64,000 nt of DNA from Shinisaurus crocodilurus (lineage: Eukaryota > Chordata > Lepidosauria > Squamata > Shinisauridae): positions 158,007,278 to 158,071,277 of the forward strand of contig CM037879.1 in assembly GCA_021292165.1 (NCBI GenBank), given 5' to 3'. Below the pieces are notes generated by a model. It was not told where the DNA came from and did not search any database. It saw nothing but the letters and a program-made list of their open reading frames with translations. Positions within the stretch are counted from its first letter, which is position 1, and each line of letters begins with the position of its first letter. Both the position numbers and the translations under genes were made by a program. Shown here piece after piece: positions 1 to 11,511 of the stretch.

Positions 1-500
1 CATTGACAGCGAGTCAATTTGACCTAATTAGAGAAATCATCCTTAAGTAACATAGAGCAGATGGCAGGCATTCATCCATTGCACTGCCTGCAACATTGTG
101 TAAGAAAGTCATAGATAAAGTTGCAGGTGAGAGAGAGTAGAACTCTGGCTGACCAAAATGCTCTCTAATGCACAGCATATCTTAAAAACAATCCTCTAGA
201 TCTCATGCTGTTGCTTGCATGGCAACAGAGGCATGTCAAGACCCTCTAATTTGCTTTTAGCTATAAATCCCTGATTAACCGTCCGAACAAATCAGAGGGC
301 ATTTAGCTACACCAAAGATCATACTGGTTTAAGGGGCAGCTATCGCTGGACTGGATAATATGGTTGGTTACTCCGAGATAACTCTCTCTTAAGTCACTTC
401 ATTAAATGAACACCCACCCACACCCATTTAATTGGGCATTGCAGTTTGGTGAAATCACTCAAGTGTAATCCAATTAAGTTGTTCCACTGACAGAACTGCT
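1..500. other. Unrecognised unique sequence
   Basis: No repeat family, coding frame or RNA is recognised. The sequence is of ordinary vertebrate composition with frequent stops in all frames. Confidence 0.4.
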
Positions 501-665
501 TTCATCAGCAGAACCAGATGGGGCAATTCCCCTTCCCTTCCCCCCCCCGCAGCCCCCTGCATGCTCTCAAAATGTGCTCTGGATATTTGGGGGGGGCCCT
601 CTGGAGCAGATGTTTGAGGGGTGAGGCTGCAGGGGGGAGCAAGGAGTAGAAGGTCCTATCACTTA
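500..665. repeat. GC-rich palindromic repeat, related to 18.07-18.26 kb
   Basis: A poly-C/poly-G-rich segment whose two halves are inverted relatives: one half has CAGCCCCCTGCATGCTC and the other GAGGCTGCAGGGGGGAGC, with CATCAGCAGAAC at the edge. The same ingredients (CATCAGCAGAACG, CTGCAGCCCTCCATGCTG, TGCTCTGGAGGG) recur in opposite order at 18,070-18,260. This suggests two diverged copies of one palindromic interspersed repeat. The family is not identified. Confidence 0.4.
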
Positions 666-689
666 CACAACCACGATTCTGCCCCAGGA

Positions 690-2560
690 TTCTCTGAAGG
701 ACCAGAGGGTGCCATGTGCAGCACCGTCACCAAATTACAATTCCCAGGATTCTTAGGAGGGGGGAAGCTGACTGCATAAAACTGATGTATGTCTTGTGGT
801 GTGGATGAGTCCAGAGAAGTGACTTGAGAGGGTTTGTTGTTATCTCAGTCCAGAGACAGCTACTGCTGAAGAGGGGATATTTGTCAGGTTAGTTTTATGG
901 TAAAGAAAGAATGAAGGACATTTTCTCTGGAGCAGGACGAAGTGAACAAAAGTTAGTTTCTTCTACACTTACGAGCTCATCACTGTATTTTAGATTAAGG
1001 AGGACAAAACTTCTGAACTGTTAGCAACCACTATAATAAACAATGTCTCATTTGGAAATACACTGTACACTAGTTGAACTAGTATTGAATAAAACAGGAA
1101 GCTATCCAGATTTCATCTTTATGTTCCCACTTTTCTTTTTTATATATAGTTTCATACTGTTTTAGTTAAAGTGTATTTTCAGAATTTGGGCCATCTGTGC
1201 TTACTTGAGAGAGTGAAGGGATAGGAGAAAAGGTGCCTAAAGAAAGCCCTGAGTAAGAGGAGACATTTGGGCTACTTCTTTGGAACACACATATAGAAAG
1301 TAGTTGCAGGCTTTGCCCCCAAGGTACAAGCATTATTGGCAGGTCTGAAATGTGCCTTCCGTATCCACTTGCGCACAAGTAGGCAATGCTCCATGTAACC
1401 AGGAACCACATAGGCACATTGTGGACTCTGTGTGTGCACAAAGAGAGAGGGAGGAAGGGTCACTTCTTGAAAAATATAATCAGCCAGCTCTAAATGGAGA
1501 AGGTGAAGAGTTATGAGCTGCAGAGGGGCTATCAAGGGTTCTTTAAGTATTTGTTGGGCCAAGGTTAAGGTTTTGGCCAGCCAGGCCTAGGAGGACTCAA
1601 CATAATGGATGGAAAGCAGACCAATTAGGGAATATTGATAGACTACACTTTTCACGAGGTTGTGATGGAGTGAAGTTGGTGGGGACCATTCAGATGAAAG
1701 CCTGTGGCTGAGAACTGGGATCTGCAGACTTCGTGAAGGAAGACCTGTAAGTGTGACCAGTGGGGAAGGATGAGCCATTGTTAAGGGAGTGATTGAAACT
1801 GAGTTGCTGTCTAAACGAAGCACCTTTTGAACCAAAGTGTGGCCTAAGATGTTGGGGGATGCCTCTTCTTGAAGTTGCTTCATGCAAGACATTTTTCACT
1901 CAGACATTTTTCTCTCTAAAGAAGAAAATATATTTCATCAGAGGAGCCCATGTATATAAATCATGGATTTTCCATTCCACATACATGTGAGTGGTGACCC
2001 AACCATTACCATTTGTGGTCTATGCGTATTTGATGGAGGATAACTGTGATCTATACAAGCACCCTTTCGAATGGACACAGTATGTACTTGGCAATTCGTT
2101 CCAAAGCACAAGATGCTTGTATGAAGTGATCCCAGGTCTGCCACCAGATACAGCTGTGCTGTCTATTAAGTTTGAAATTCTGTATGATGCACCGTGGCTG
2201 CTGTTCCTCCATTTTAAAGTACAATAGTAAACAACAGAGGTACAGGAAATTGAATAGCAGTCATCATGATATGTGAAGATGAAAGGTCAGCTCTTGCTCC
2301 AGAGAAAATGCATGGGAGAGACGGGGCTGATAATTATCAAGGCTGTAGCAGGTATAGAGGGGGAATGTAACCCTTTCATCCCCTGTGGAGGTCCTCCTGA
2401 GGAAAACCCCTCCTCTGAAGATGGTGTTTACATTGGAAAGAAATCCCCCATTGGTGCCAACAGAAAGTCTTCCAGAGCAGAGATGATACAAACAAAGAGT
2501 GGAAAGCACAATGACAAGCTCACATTTGCTTTCTGTCGTTCTGTATAAATTAAGTCTAAA
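690..2560. other. No recognised gene or repeat
   Basis: Several short open frames (under about 110 codons) occur on both strands. None has a recognisable domain or splice-site context, and they overlap each other as chance frames do. No interspersed repeat is recognised. Confidence 0.4.
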
Positions 2561-3136
2561 GGGAGAAATCCGAGATTAGCAATACAGCCCTAAGCATGTT
2601 TACTAAGAAATAAGGCCCTTTTTGTTCACTGAAGCTTACTGTTGGAGGATATGGAAAGGAGTCAGTCCTATACTGGTTAGTTTTCCCCCTTATGCACAGC
2701 CTGGTTATTGAAACTGGTTATCACCACGTGGGTTGCTGAACCCTGCTAAAAGGCTCTTAAAAGGAAAGGATTGTCCAAAGGTTTACAACCGATAAAGACA
2801 TTTGTTAGTTTTACTTACAATTCATTTATTCATATATGCAGGATGCATATAGGTAGATTAGAGTCTTTGGTGTTAAGAGTCCGCTTCATTGGAGATCACT
2901 GGCAGGAAGCCAACTCGGACTGTGCGTCCATCAGGTTGGAGAGGTAGAGAGGGGGGGGGGAGGGAGAGAGAGAGGCCGGAAGTAGGGAGGAGGGGTTACA
3001 AAACATGCACCCTGGGGATTGTTCAATTAACCCTTTCCTCCCACTGTAACTAGTGGTTACATTAGCTCGTTGATTTAAGCAGGCAATATTACAATTTCCA
3101 TCACTTACTTCCAGGGAACTGTGCATAGCAAAGCAC

Positions 3137-3212
3137 ACTTACTTTGGAATAAGCCCCACTGAACTCAATAGGGCTTACTTCTGATTAAACATGCTTAGGA
3201 TTGCACTGAAGA
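3137..3212. repeat. Palindromic 'AAGTAAG-CCCA-TGAA' repeat copy
   Basis: A short dispersed palindrome with core AATAAGCCCCACTGAA and flank CTTAGGATTGCA. Other copies in this window are at 43,090-43,172, 58,598-58,677, 35,577-35,727 and, degraded, 31,700-31,770. All end in a '-ATAGGATTGCAGCC'-like edge. Probably a non-autonomous DNA element remnant; the superfamily cannot be assigned from this copy. Confidence 0.5.
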
Positions 3213-3219
3213 AGAAAGT

Positions 3220-4630
3220 CTTGGAGTAAGTCATACATCAGATATAGCAGTAATCTGTTAGCCCTCTAATCAGTGTTCCAGTCAGTCCACGGAGAAGCCT
3301 CCTGCAATGTCTCCCCCCCCCCCCATGTACAAGCCTTAAATGTCACAAGCAGAATGGTCTTTCTTTTGATTACTCTCCCCACAGCCCAATAGAATTTTCT
3401 GCCAGCCTGCTACACAGTTTCTATTTGCCTTCTCTTGCTGCTCTGTGTATGTTACCATTTCCCAAGTATTCCCTCACCTCTCTTATATTGGTAGCTATTT
3501 TTACAAGAAAGTTTCATTACTCTTAATCATTTGAGCTGCCTCTCCTTACTGTTTCCTTGTTAAAACAGAGATTTAAATAGGAGCAAGAGTTATTCCAGGG
3601 AAAGAAAAAGAAAGTGGAGGGGGAAGGGGAGGCCCACAGAGCTAGGCCCAAACATGCATACATTACAGAATAGCCTGGAATGTGAAATTCCATATTGGAT
3701 CATAATATTATATATTCTAATCTACAGTGCTGGCATAATAAAAGCTGCTTCACTTTGACTACCATATGTCAAATGTGTTTTTCGGGGCGGTGGGGGGAAA
3801 CAACCCCAGGGCTTTGGAGGAATGCTACCTATTTGTAAGAGATGTTGTTGCATTCCCCCCCCCCCAAAGGATTTATCAATCCATTCTGTGTACGAACTCT
3901 AGGCTGCCATCCTCACGCCTGTGTTTCAATGTGCCCCAGAGTTGTCGACATGATATTTTCGTTTTAAGCAGGAAAAGCTGCTCAGGGGATTGAGGGAAAG
4001 GTTTATTGCCTGAGAGATTGCATGTGTGGATAAGACTGCCACTCATTCATACTCTTTATAGGGATGAAGAGCATCTTACCATGCTTCCCCCCCCCCTCCT
4101 GATGAGATTATCCAGGAAGCAGAAGAAAACAGATGACCACCTCACCAGATGGCTAGACTGTTGGCTACCGCTTGGCAAATGGTCATCTGAATTCACTCAG
4201 TGTGACCCGTTCTTATCCTGTGGTCACAATAACCCTTCCAGGGATAGCCATTCAGCAACCCATGGCCCAGATAAGCAATTTCATCTGGCCTTCAGTGGTG
4301 GTGCTGTCAATTTCAAAATATTGCCCTTGATTATGCATATAAGGAAAACAAAGTTATTTTCAAAACTTGGCAGAGAGCAATCCCCCTCTAGAATGTTCCA
4401 TCTCTCTTTGGGTTTTGTATGTATTACCCTAATACATGTGGCCCACATATTGGGAGATTTTGGCAATTTCTCCCCTTTCAGCTCCTCTTCAGCCCCTTGC
4501 TTCTGGTACCTTCACATCTACCACCATCTCCTTCTCCTACTCCCATCTAGGTACCTTCTGCCATGTCCCTCCCGGGACATGCAACAACTTTCCACCTGAA
4601 CTCCTCAAGGCTCCTCCTCCTCCTTCCTTT
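3220..4630. other. No recognised gene; contains one 197-codon open frame
   Basis: Mostly unrecognised sequence with poly-C tracts near 3,858 and 4,087. The longest frame (4,006-4,599, +) is 197 codons but shows no domain, signal peptide or repeat-protein pattern I recognise, and includes low-complexity Leu/Ser/Pro stretches read from pyrimidine-rich DNA. I treat it as chance. Confidence 0.4.
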
Positions 4631-4634
4631 GGTC

Positions 4635-4797
4635 TCATAGAATCGTAGCATTGGAAGGGGCCTATGAGGCTATCGAGTCCAACCCCCTGCTCAGTGCAGG
4701 AGAACAGATGTGGTCAGCCCAGGCAGTCACCCATCCAAACACTGACCCGGCTCATACCTGCTTAGCTTCAGCACGTGGCCTGCATTATGTGCCGGAG
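4635..4797 (-). mobile_element. 5S rRNA-derived SINE with CR1-like 3' tail (diverged copy)
   Basis: Read on the minus strand, a 5S-rRNA-like head (GAAGCTAAGCAGGT, then TTTGGATGGGTGACTG) is followed by the linker CCTGCACTGAGCAGGGGG and a CR1-like 3' end (GTTGGACTCGATAGCC, then CCTTCCAATGCTACGATTC). The head matches the box A and box C parts of the internal Pol III promoter of 5S rRNA. Related copies lie at 19.4, 51.7 and 55.3 kb. This is the most divergent of the four and hence perhaps the oldest or another subfamily. Confidence 0.7.
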
Positions 4798-5289
4798 ATC
4801 TACTCTCCACACTCCATTTTCTTAAAGCTTCTTAGCTCTCACTGTGGATACTATCCCACTGCCATCCAGCTCTCCCATCCTTGCTATTCACCGTCAATTC
4901 CTCACCTCCTCATCCCTACCTTCCCCCGTAAGCAGGGATGTCGGAGAAATCTGCAAAGGATTCGAAGGAGTTCAGACTTCTATCAATCTGACCAGTGGGT
5001 TCCACAGTGGACTGGCTTTTTCTGAGTCCTGCAGTCAGTCATGCTTCCTTGGCACGAGTGTGCATTACTGCTAATGTGAATTCACATGGGTTGAAAGGAA
5101 TTCCGGTTTTAAAAACCCAGTTCTGTCACTGGTGGCTGACAGAATGAAAGGAGCCGGACAACCCATGAAACACGGATGGAATGGATTTAACAAAATCCGT
5201 ACATTCCTGCCTGTCAGTCACAGATCAGCCTTCTGGGCAGGGGCGACATCATTCTTCTGTTCTGCATCATGTCTGTCTAGCATGTGTTT

Positions 5290-5509
5290 TTTAAAACAGG
5301 TCTAGATCTTATTGAAATTGTTTTAGTTGTTCAAACTGTTTTAAGTTTTGTATAACAGAATTTCTTATGCTGTATTTTATTGTATTTGTATTTTATTATT
5401 ATCTATTCTATTATTTGTACCTGTGTTATGAATTGCTGTGAACTGCCCAGAGAGCTTCGGTTATTGGACAGTATAGACATGAAATAAATAAATAAATAAA
5501 TAAATAAAT
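5290..5509 (+). mobile_element. L2-type LINE 3' end
   Basis: An A/T-rich 3' UTR leads into TGTGAACTGCCCAGAGAGC, TTCGGTTATTGGACAGTAT and a terminal AAAT repeat. The same terminal motif ends the coding L2 copy at 11.5 kb (minus) and fragments at 48.06 and 56.8 kb, so it is a 5'-truncated LINE insertion. No coding portion remains. Confidence 0.7.
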
Positions 5510-5734
5510 CTCTCAGTGATGAGAAAAAGACCCATCCCTATCTAAGGATCAATTCGAGCGAGGCTGCCAGAGTTTGCCTGCCTCATGACTGACTGAGACC
5601 TTGCTTGGGCAATGTGGAGGGAGATGGGGAGTAGAGGCCCCCAAAAACCTCCAACTGAGTCCAGTGCACAGTGTTGCCACTTGACTGGGGGGGGGAGCCC
5701 CCCATGGCCTGGGAAAGCCCCCCAAATGGCCTTG

Positions 5735-5842
5735 GTAGGTTAGGCTGAGAGTCAGCGACTGGCCTAAAGTCACCCAATGAGTTTCATGGCCAAGTGGGGA
5801 CCAGAACCTGGATCTCCCAAGTCCCAGTCCAACACTCTATAG
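5735..5842 (-). mobile_element. Sauria-type SINE, 5' half only
   Basis: The reverse strand matches the tRNA-related head and middle of the full copies at 30.3, 37.7 and 55.0 kb: TGTTGGACTGGGACTTGGG, the B-box-like region, then CATGAAACTCATTGGGTGAC. The Bov-B-like 3' half is missing, and several substitutions indicate an older copy. Confidence 0.75.
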
Positions 5843-5859
5843 ATTTGGGGGCGGGGGCT

Positions 5860-6960
5860 GCAGTACATATATTTGCATACTACTTTCAGGCAGCAGTTAG
5901 TTGCTATATCATAATCCCAGGAATGTAAGAATCCAAGCTAGGCCAAGAAAATGGTTTCAGACAGACAGTCTGTCAGAGATATGTGATTGTTATTTGTACA
6001 TATTTAAGAGGTTTCACCAGGGAGCATCTTTTACTAATTTGTTTGTGTATCTAAATAAATTAGTCTCACTTTTCTAGTTTATCACCGGAGTGTCTCAGGG
6101 CATTCTGCTGTACTGACAACATACAGGTGAGACTTCAGAGGGTGTCTCATGTCTGAATAATGCGAGGACTGAGGTCACATGCTAGAATTGAAAATACATG
6201 TCACGTAAGTTCAGCACCAGCAGTGAGAATTTTCCCTCTGGGAGAAAGAGAGTCATGCTCTTGCCAAAGGGAAACCAGTGGAATAAATGCCATCCGAACG
6301 GTGGGATGAATATAACTGACTAAGCAGTACAGGCTGGTAGACAGGAGTCAGCCTAAAACCACCTATGGTGTCTTGGAAGTAGACGTCTTAGTCACCTACG
6401 CAGTCTGGAAGGCAACCATCTAGTGTGGGCAGGAAGTAGTTAGCTCTTTGAACAAATGTAATTGGTTGCTGACTTGGATGCAAATGGAAACTCTTTGGAA
6501 CACAAGGGCACATCTTCACTTAGGCAACCCTGTGATCTCTTATGCAACCATAACATGGCTTAATTAATACATAGCCTATTTCATTTACTTTTTCCTCTTG
6601 ATTTTTTCTCCCAGCTCAAACGGTATTTAAATTATACCTACTGTGTGGGTGTACCTAGGCTTTCTTCCAAACAGCTTCATAAACCTTAGTTTAGATGTTC
6701 TTTAGTGGAATTCCAAAGATACATAACCTGCAATCTGGCCAAAGTTAAGTACTTTTGAGCCCCATTGCTTTCAATGGGAGAGTTAAACTCATGTGGTATC
6801 ATGTGGGATTTCAAAGTGTTCAACTTTAGCTGGATCATGCCTACTGTATTTATCAATAATGGTCAGCCATTTCCAAAAGTCAGCTTCAATGGCAATTTGA
6901 AAGTCAATTTCAGTGGCATGACTGAAATGAAAAGAATAGGACAGCTGTGGGAATGGACTG
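5860..6960. other. No recognised gene or repeat
   Basis: A+T-rich sequence with only short chance frames. The segment near 6,745-6,790 (CCCATTGCTTTCAATGGG) resembles part of the palindromic repeat at 3,137 but is too short to assign. Confidence 0.4.
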
Positions 6961-6977
6961 ACTTCAAAAAGACACTG

Positions 6978-7110
6978 GGTTGGATCCAAAATAAGTTAAA
7001 TGCACTTGGGTCCCATTGACATCAGTGAAAAGTTAGTCATATTACTAAGTGAAGTCCCATTGATTTCAGTGAGAACTATGATCAGCTAACTTCCATCTGG
7101 ATCCAACCCA
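6978..7110. repeat. Palindromic 'GGATCCAA' repeat
   Basis: Bounded by GGTTGGATCCAAAATAAG and, inverted, CATCTGGATCCAACCC, with internal CCCATTGACATCAGTGAA and CCCATTGATTTCAGTGAG. Related copies are at 30,678-30,762, 40,468-40,988 (interrupted) and 52,349-52,430. The inverted ends suggest a MITE, but no clear target duplication is seen here. Confidence 0.6.
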
Positions 7111-7114
7111 ATAT

Positions 7115-8115
7115 CTATTAGATTTCGATTTACTTAGGGGATTGCTCAAGAGTGCCAAGGACATTATTTCTCAGGTGGTTCCAAATTTGGAAGAAGGAAT
7201 AAAGTTGTACTTGAGCCCAAATTCTGGAAGCAGGGCTGTCAATCAATCAAACATGCACCAGCTGATTTTTATTAATCAGCATTTTAGTCAATTAATCAAT
7301 TACATTTCAATCCATTTCCATAACACTGAATACTTAAGAAGAAATACTTCAGATTTCTGAGAACTTGGAGGAAGTATAAGGTAACTTAGTGAACAAAAGC
7401 TGTCAATCATTGTTAGAAACAAAGACCATCTTTAAGCTTCTGTGTATAACAGAAATACACTAGACTCAAATTGTTATTGTTTGCCTCCAGCACCAGGACT
7501 TCGTTGCTGACTTGGATGCAAATCCAATGACATTGCCTTTAATTTAGCTTGTCATGGCTAATATTCATTGATAGATCTATCTAGGAACTAAACTTCCCCT
7601 TTTAATAAAAAGACAGAAGAATTTGAACCTATAACTCATGGACAAAGACTGAGCAAGCATACCAGCATTAAAACAGTGAGCTCCAATGGCCTGGGCCTAA
7701 ATTTTAACCAATAAGCTTTGTAAAATATTCTATCTATTTTTCATTACTTATTAATGCAGGAATTGTGGCTTCTATGGTTGTTCCTGAATAACATGTGGTG
7801 TATGTTGGCATAATTTGGACTGTATGACACAACCTTAGCGTCAAGCAAAATTCTTGTCTGTGTGTGTGTGTGCTTCATTTTGTTATGAAGATCTTGGTGG
7901 TGTGGGTGAATTTTCATCATCATCATCTTGATTATTTATTTTATTTAAAATATTTATATACAGATATGCCATGTTTTATTTCATCCAGGCAGCCTTTTGT
8001 ATATGGAATGGGAGGGAGTGGGCACCATCTTGTCCTTTACCCTCAGGCAGCAAAATGTCTTGGACTGGCCCTGGGTGTTGCTGAAAAGCTCACATTGTTC
8101 TCATAAGCATATATG
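7115..8115. other. Mostly unrecognised; fragment of a hAT-type repeat at its end
   Basis: No gene is recognised. A short CATCAT run lies near 7,913. Positions 7,985-8,075 contain GCAGCAAAATGTCTTGGACT and GGCCCTG, a partial copy of the hAT-like element that is complete at 34,944-35,205 and 31,828-32,115. Confidence 0.45.
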
Positions 8116-8119
8116 ATAA

Positions 8120-8393
8120 CAGTGAATTGCTGCATTCAGACAACACAATAATCCACACTCGAGGATTGTCGTTGAAATGTGTTGCCTGAATCCAGTTCAC
8201 AACCCAACAACAAACCAGAGTAAGAGTTCTCTTCATGGGTTGTTCATGGTTACCACACCATGGTTTGTTAGCATGGCTGTGTTCAGACGATAACCCACAT
8301 TTCAACAACAACCCATGTTTCAACGACAACCCACACTCAACCCATACCCAACCCTTAAGTGTGGGTTATCGTGTTGTCTGAACTCAGTCATTG
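8120..8393. mobile_element. Four-motif palindromic MITE, copy 1
   Basis: The ends read CAGTGAATTGCTGCATTCAG and, inverted, CAATGACTGAGTTCAGAC. The element contains the motif TTCAGAC(A/G)A(C/T)A in alternating orientation four times, so each half is itself a palindrome. Between them are AACAAACC and CCATGGTTTGTTAGC. Copies 2 and 3 are at 14,565-14,863 and 45,173-45,500. The CAGTG-like termini resemble hAT ends, but I could not find a convincing 8-bp target duplication at any of the three copies, so the superfamily is open. Confidence 0.7.
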
Positions 8394-8399
8394 TGTTGC

Positions 8400-11300
8400 T
8401 CAAATAGGAGACCACTTTGCTTCTATGGTGAGCCCTGACATATGCCAAAATTACTTTGGAATGAATGTGCAATAAACTATTTAAAACACAAGTGAAAAGA
8501 ACAATGGGGTGGTCTAACAAAAGACCAAAAATAAATGTTCCAATGGGTGAAGTAGCATTTTATCTTCACAAGTATGAATTGCAACAAATTTTAACCGTAG
8601 CAATCTTCAGAAGATAGACAGAACCAAGGCTTGCAACTACCGTATGTCAAAAAGCAGAGGCTACACAAACAGTTGCTAGTGAAAGCCATCTAGACTAATG
8701 TATGGAATATAATAGAATGGAACAGAAAAATGCTTTGACATCTTGGTGTACCGGGTGCTCATTCCTGTTCACTAAGAGGACATCTCTTTCCCAGGATCTG
8801 AGTCCTGATACTCAGGAATGATGGACAATGTGGTGACTGAGAATCAAGGTTTCTGAAGTCATGTGCAGCCTTTTGTGGAAAGCGAGCCAAGGCAGCAGAA
8901 ATGTGGCCTTTATTTATTAATTGATAACAACTTGCTATTTTATTGCTCTCCCAGAACGAAGTTATGCTTTTGCTGTTCAAGTTGCTTAATGGAACAGATG
9001 TAAGGAATTAGTTGACCTGAAATTTGTAGTGTAAGGTTGAGCAGGCAACCTACCTCCAACCAACACCATCTTTGTGACCCTCTGTAGGCTTCTTCCAAGT
9101 CCTTTGTGCGCAGCCCAAGATTCCATCAATTATGACTTGCAGCTACTTTGTTATGAATCACACCCACTGTCAGCTGAGAGAGCTCGTGCTTTGATGACAT
9201 CGCGCCATGCACATTTAATGATGCATGCGGTGGAGAATTTAGTGAGGGATGCAGGCTTGCTCAGATGGAAGTTTCATTCACCCTGATCAAGTGAGACTTA
9301 TTTATAAGCACAAAGGGGCTTCCACGTGCAGGCCTGCCTTACAAGACTCCTGTGGGGAAAGAGGGGAGGGGAGAGATGTGTTAATGTGCACTTAGCTACC
9401 TGGGTGGAGCACGTCATGCCTGCAACAGACGACTGACACCACCAGCACAGAGCACTAATGACTGCTTATCAGGGAGAGAAAGGAGGAAATGAACACCAAC
9501 ACTCTCAAGCTGTCCTGTTTCCCCCCCTCCCCTTTCAGGTGGCTAACTCTGTCGGAGCTGATGGCACTGATCACATCTTTGTGATCACAGGAAAGGGAGG
9601 TACCGTACCTATGAGCGTGTTGCCTTCTGCTACATTTCTGGTTTCCTGGATCACTCCAATCCAGATCTATTAAAACAAATGGGAGATTTGTCATTGTTTT
9701 CAATGGGATGTGGATTGTAGAACTGGAAATCAATTCAATTCACTACTGAACAAGCGCACAAGGCATTACAGCCAGGGGAAGCCATCCTCTGCACATAGAT
9801 GAACAGTATGTGTTTTTTTTAAATTGGAATCCACTTTGTGAGAGTTTTTAACCCTGAAAAAACAGGGCTATACATCTATCAAATAAATAAATAAACAATG
9901 TAAGACCCATGTGACTTGCATACGAGGAAAATGGCTTGCAGTCATGATCTGGGTCTGAAGTGTGTGTCACAACCACCCAATGAATTGATGTAAGAATCAA
10001 AGCTTAGCTTCTGTTCTTAAATGTGATGATCTGGGTTAGTGCGGTGGAGAGAGAATATTTTGTTCACCCACTTAGTTCCTTTCTGCCAAAAGGCTGTGGG
10101 TTGATGCCTGGCCGGTGGTAAGAATCCGGATTCAAGTTTCCATTTTCCGTTGTGCCAGGTGATGAATCTGTTTTGCCAGTACAGGCCTTCAAAAGATCCT
10201 GCAGTTGGAGGAGAGGCGCGGAGAAGTCTTGCATCCAGCCTGCCATATGTTGGCAACGGTGATGTTCCTCTGGTGGGAAGAAGATTATGTGGTAGCTTCT
10301 CCAAGTTTAAACAGAAGCTTCCTCATGAGAATGCTTGGGGATTAAAAGAGAACGACAACATCTGTAGCAATCACTGCAGAACGTTAAGGCCAGTTAGCTT
10401 TTACAAGCGTGATCCATTTGTCCATTGAAGTCGGTAGAAATACCCACCTCATTACTGACTCCACTGCACTCTGGCTCAGGCCCAATCAGATGTCAGCTAA
10501 AGGGGGGAAAGCCTGTGGATATATTACTGGCAACAGCTAGTTGCACAAAGATGGAAAGACCCAATAGTTCTCAATGAAAGGGAACAGGACAGAACAGAAA
10601 GATATGGCACATAGTCTATTGATGGAGAGACTATTCCAATAGGCCAGAATGCAGAACTAGAGGCCAAAGTGAGCAACTTTATGAAAGAGTGGTAGTCATT
10701 CATTACCTTTATAGAAACAAGTCACAAAGATTAACAGACATGATGTTTCATGCACACCATTTTCATTTCTAAAAAGACAGGGAATGGAGAACTTATACAG
10801 CATAAATGGGGTGGGGGAAATGTACAATGAACAGAAGATAGAATGGAGTTAGGTTTGTGTACATTTAAAACTCAGCACCGTACAAGTTGTAGCAATTAGG
10901 AATGAAGTAATGTGTTTCTGAATGATTTACCTCGCGGACTGGGCATCGTAGTGCAATGCTCTATTTCTTACTTAAAATTAAAAAATGAAACAGAGAGTTT
11001 AAAATAAGAAAAGAAAAAGCAGTGATAATTTTTATCCACTCCGACTTTGGTGCTTTTGAAATCTGGCACTAAGTACTGAAAGGGGCTGCCTCTGTCTACA
11101 CATGGGGCAACAGAAAAAAAAAATGCCATCCTTTATAATCTTGGTGTAAGTGCCAAGACTTTAATACTGGCAGATGTTAAGGATGCTTCTAGACAAAGCT
11201 GTTATTGTGCAATCTTCCCGCCTCATTCACAGAATTTTTGGGGGCGTGTGTGTGTTTCCAGGAGACATTCTGTTTGTAACCTTTCTGTATTTGATTACTG

Positions 11301-11460
11301 CTTCGTTTAGCTTTTCTTTCTTATCACAGAAAATCTGTTAAGGAGGGAAGGAAGGAATACCTGCACAGTTTCTTTTATTGGGAGTGTTAGGAGCCATCTG
11401 TCTGAAAAGCACCCTTAGAATTAGAAACCTGAGATTACATGAGAAAGGCAAAGGCACACT
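8400..11460. other. No recognised gene; one possible LINE/SINE tail
   Basis: Frames under about 100 codons only. Positions 9,830-9,897 (CACTTTGTGAGAG ... GGGCTATACATCTATCAAAT and an AAAT run) look like a degraded LINE or SINE 3' tail. A perfect short palindrome TGATCACATCTTTGTGATCA sits near 9,568. Nothing else is recognised. Confidence 0.4.
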
Positions 11461-11511
11461 ATATGTCCCCAGATTAAGGTGACCATTTTTTTCAAATTTT
11501 AAACCAGGACA

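Noticed and set aside
4006..4599. 197-codon open frame (+)
   Set aside because: Longest non-repeat frame early in the window, but no domain, no splice context and low-complexity composition; consistent with chance in pyrimidine-rich DNA.
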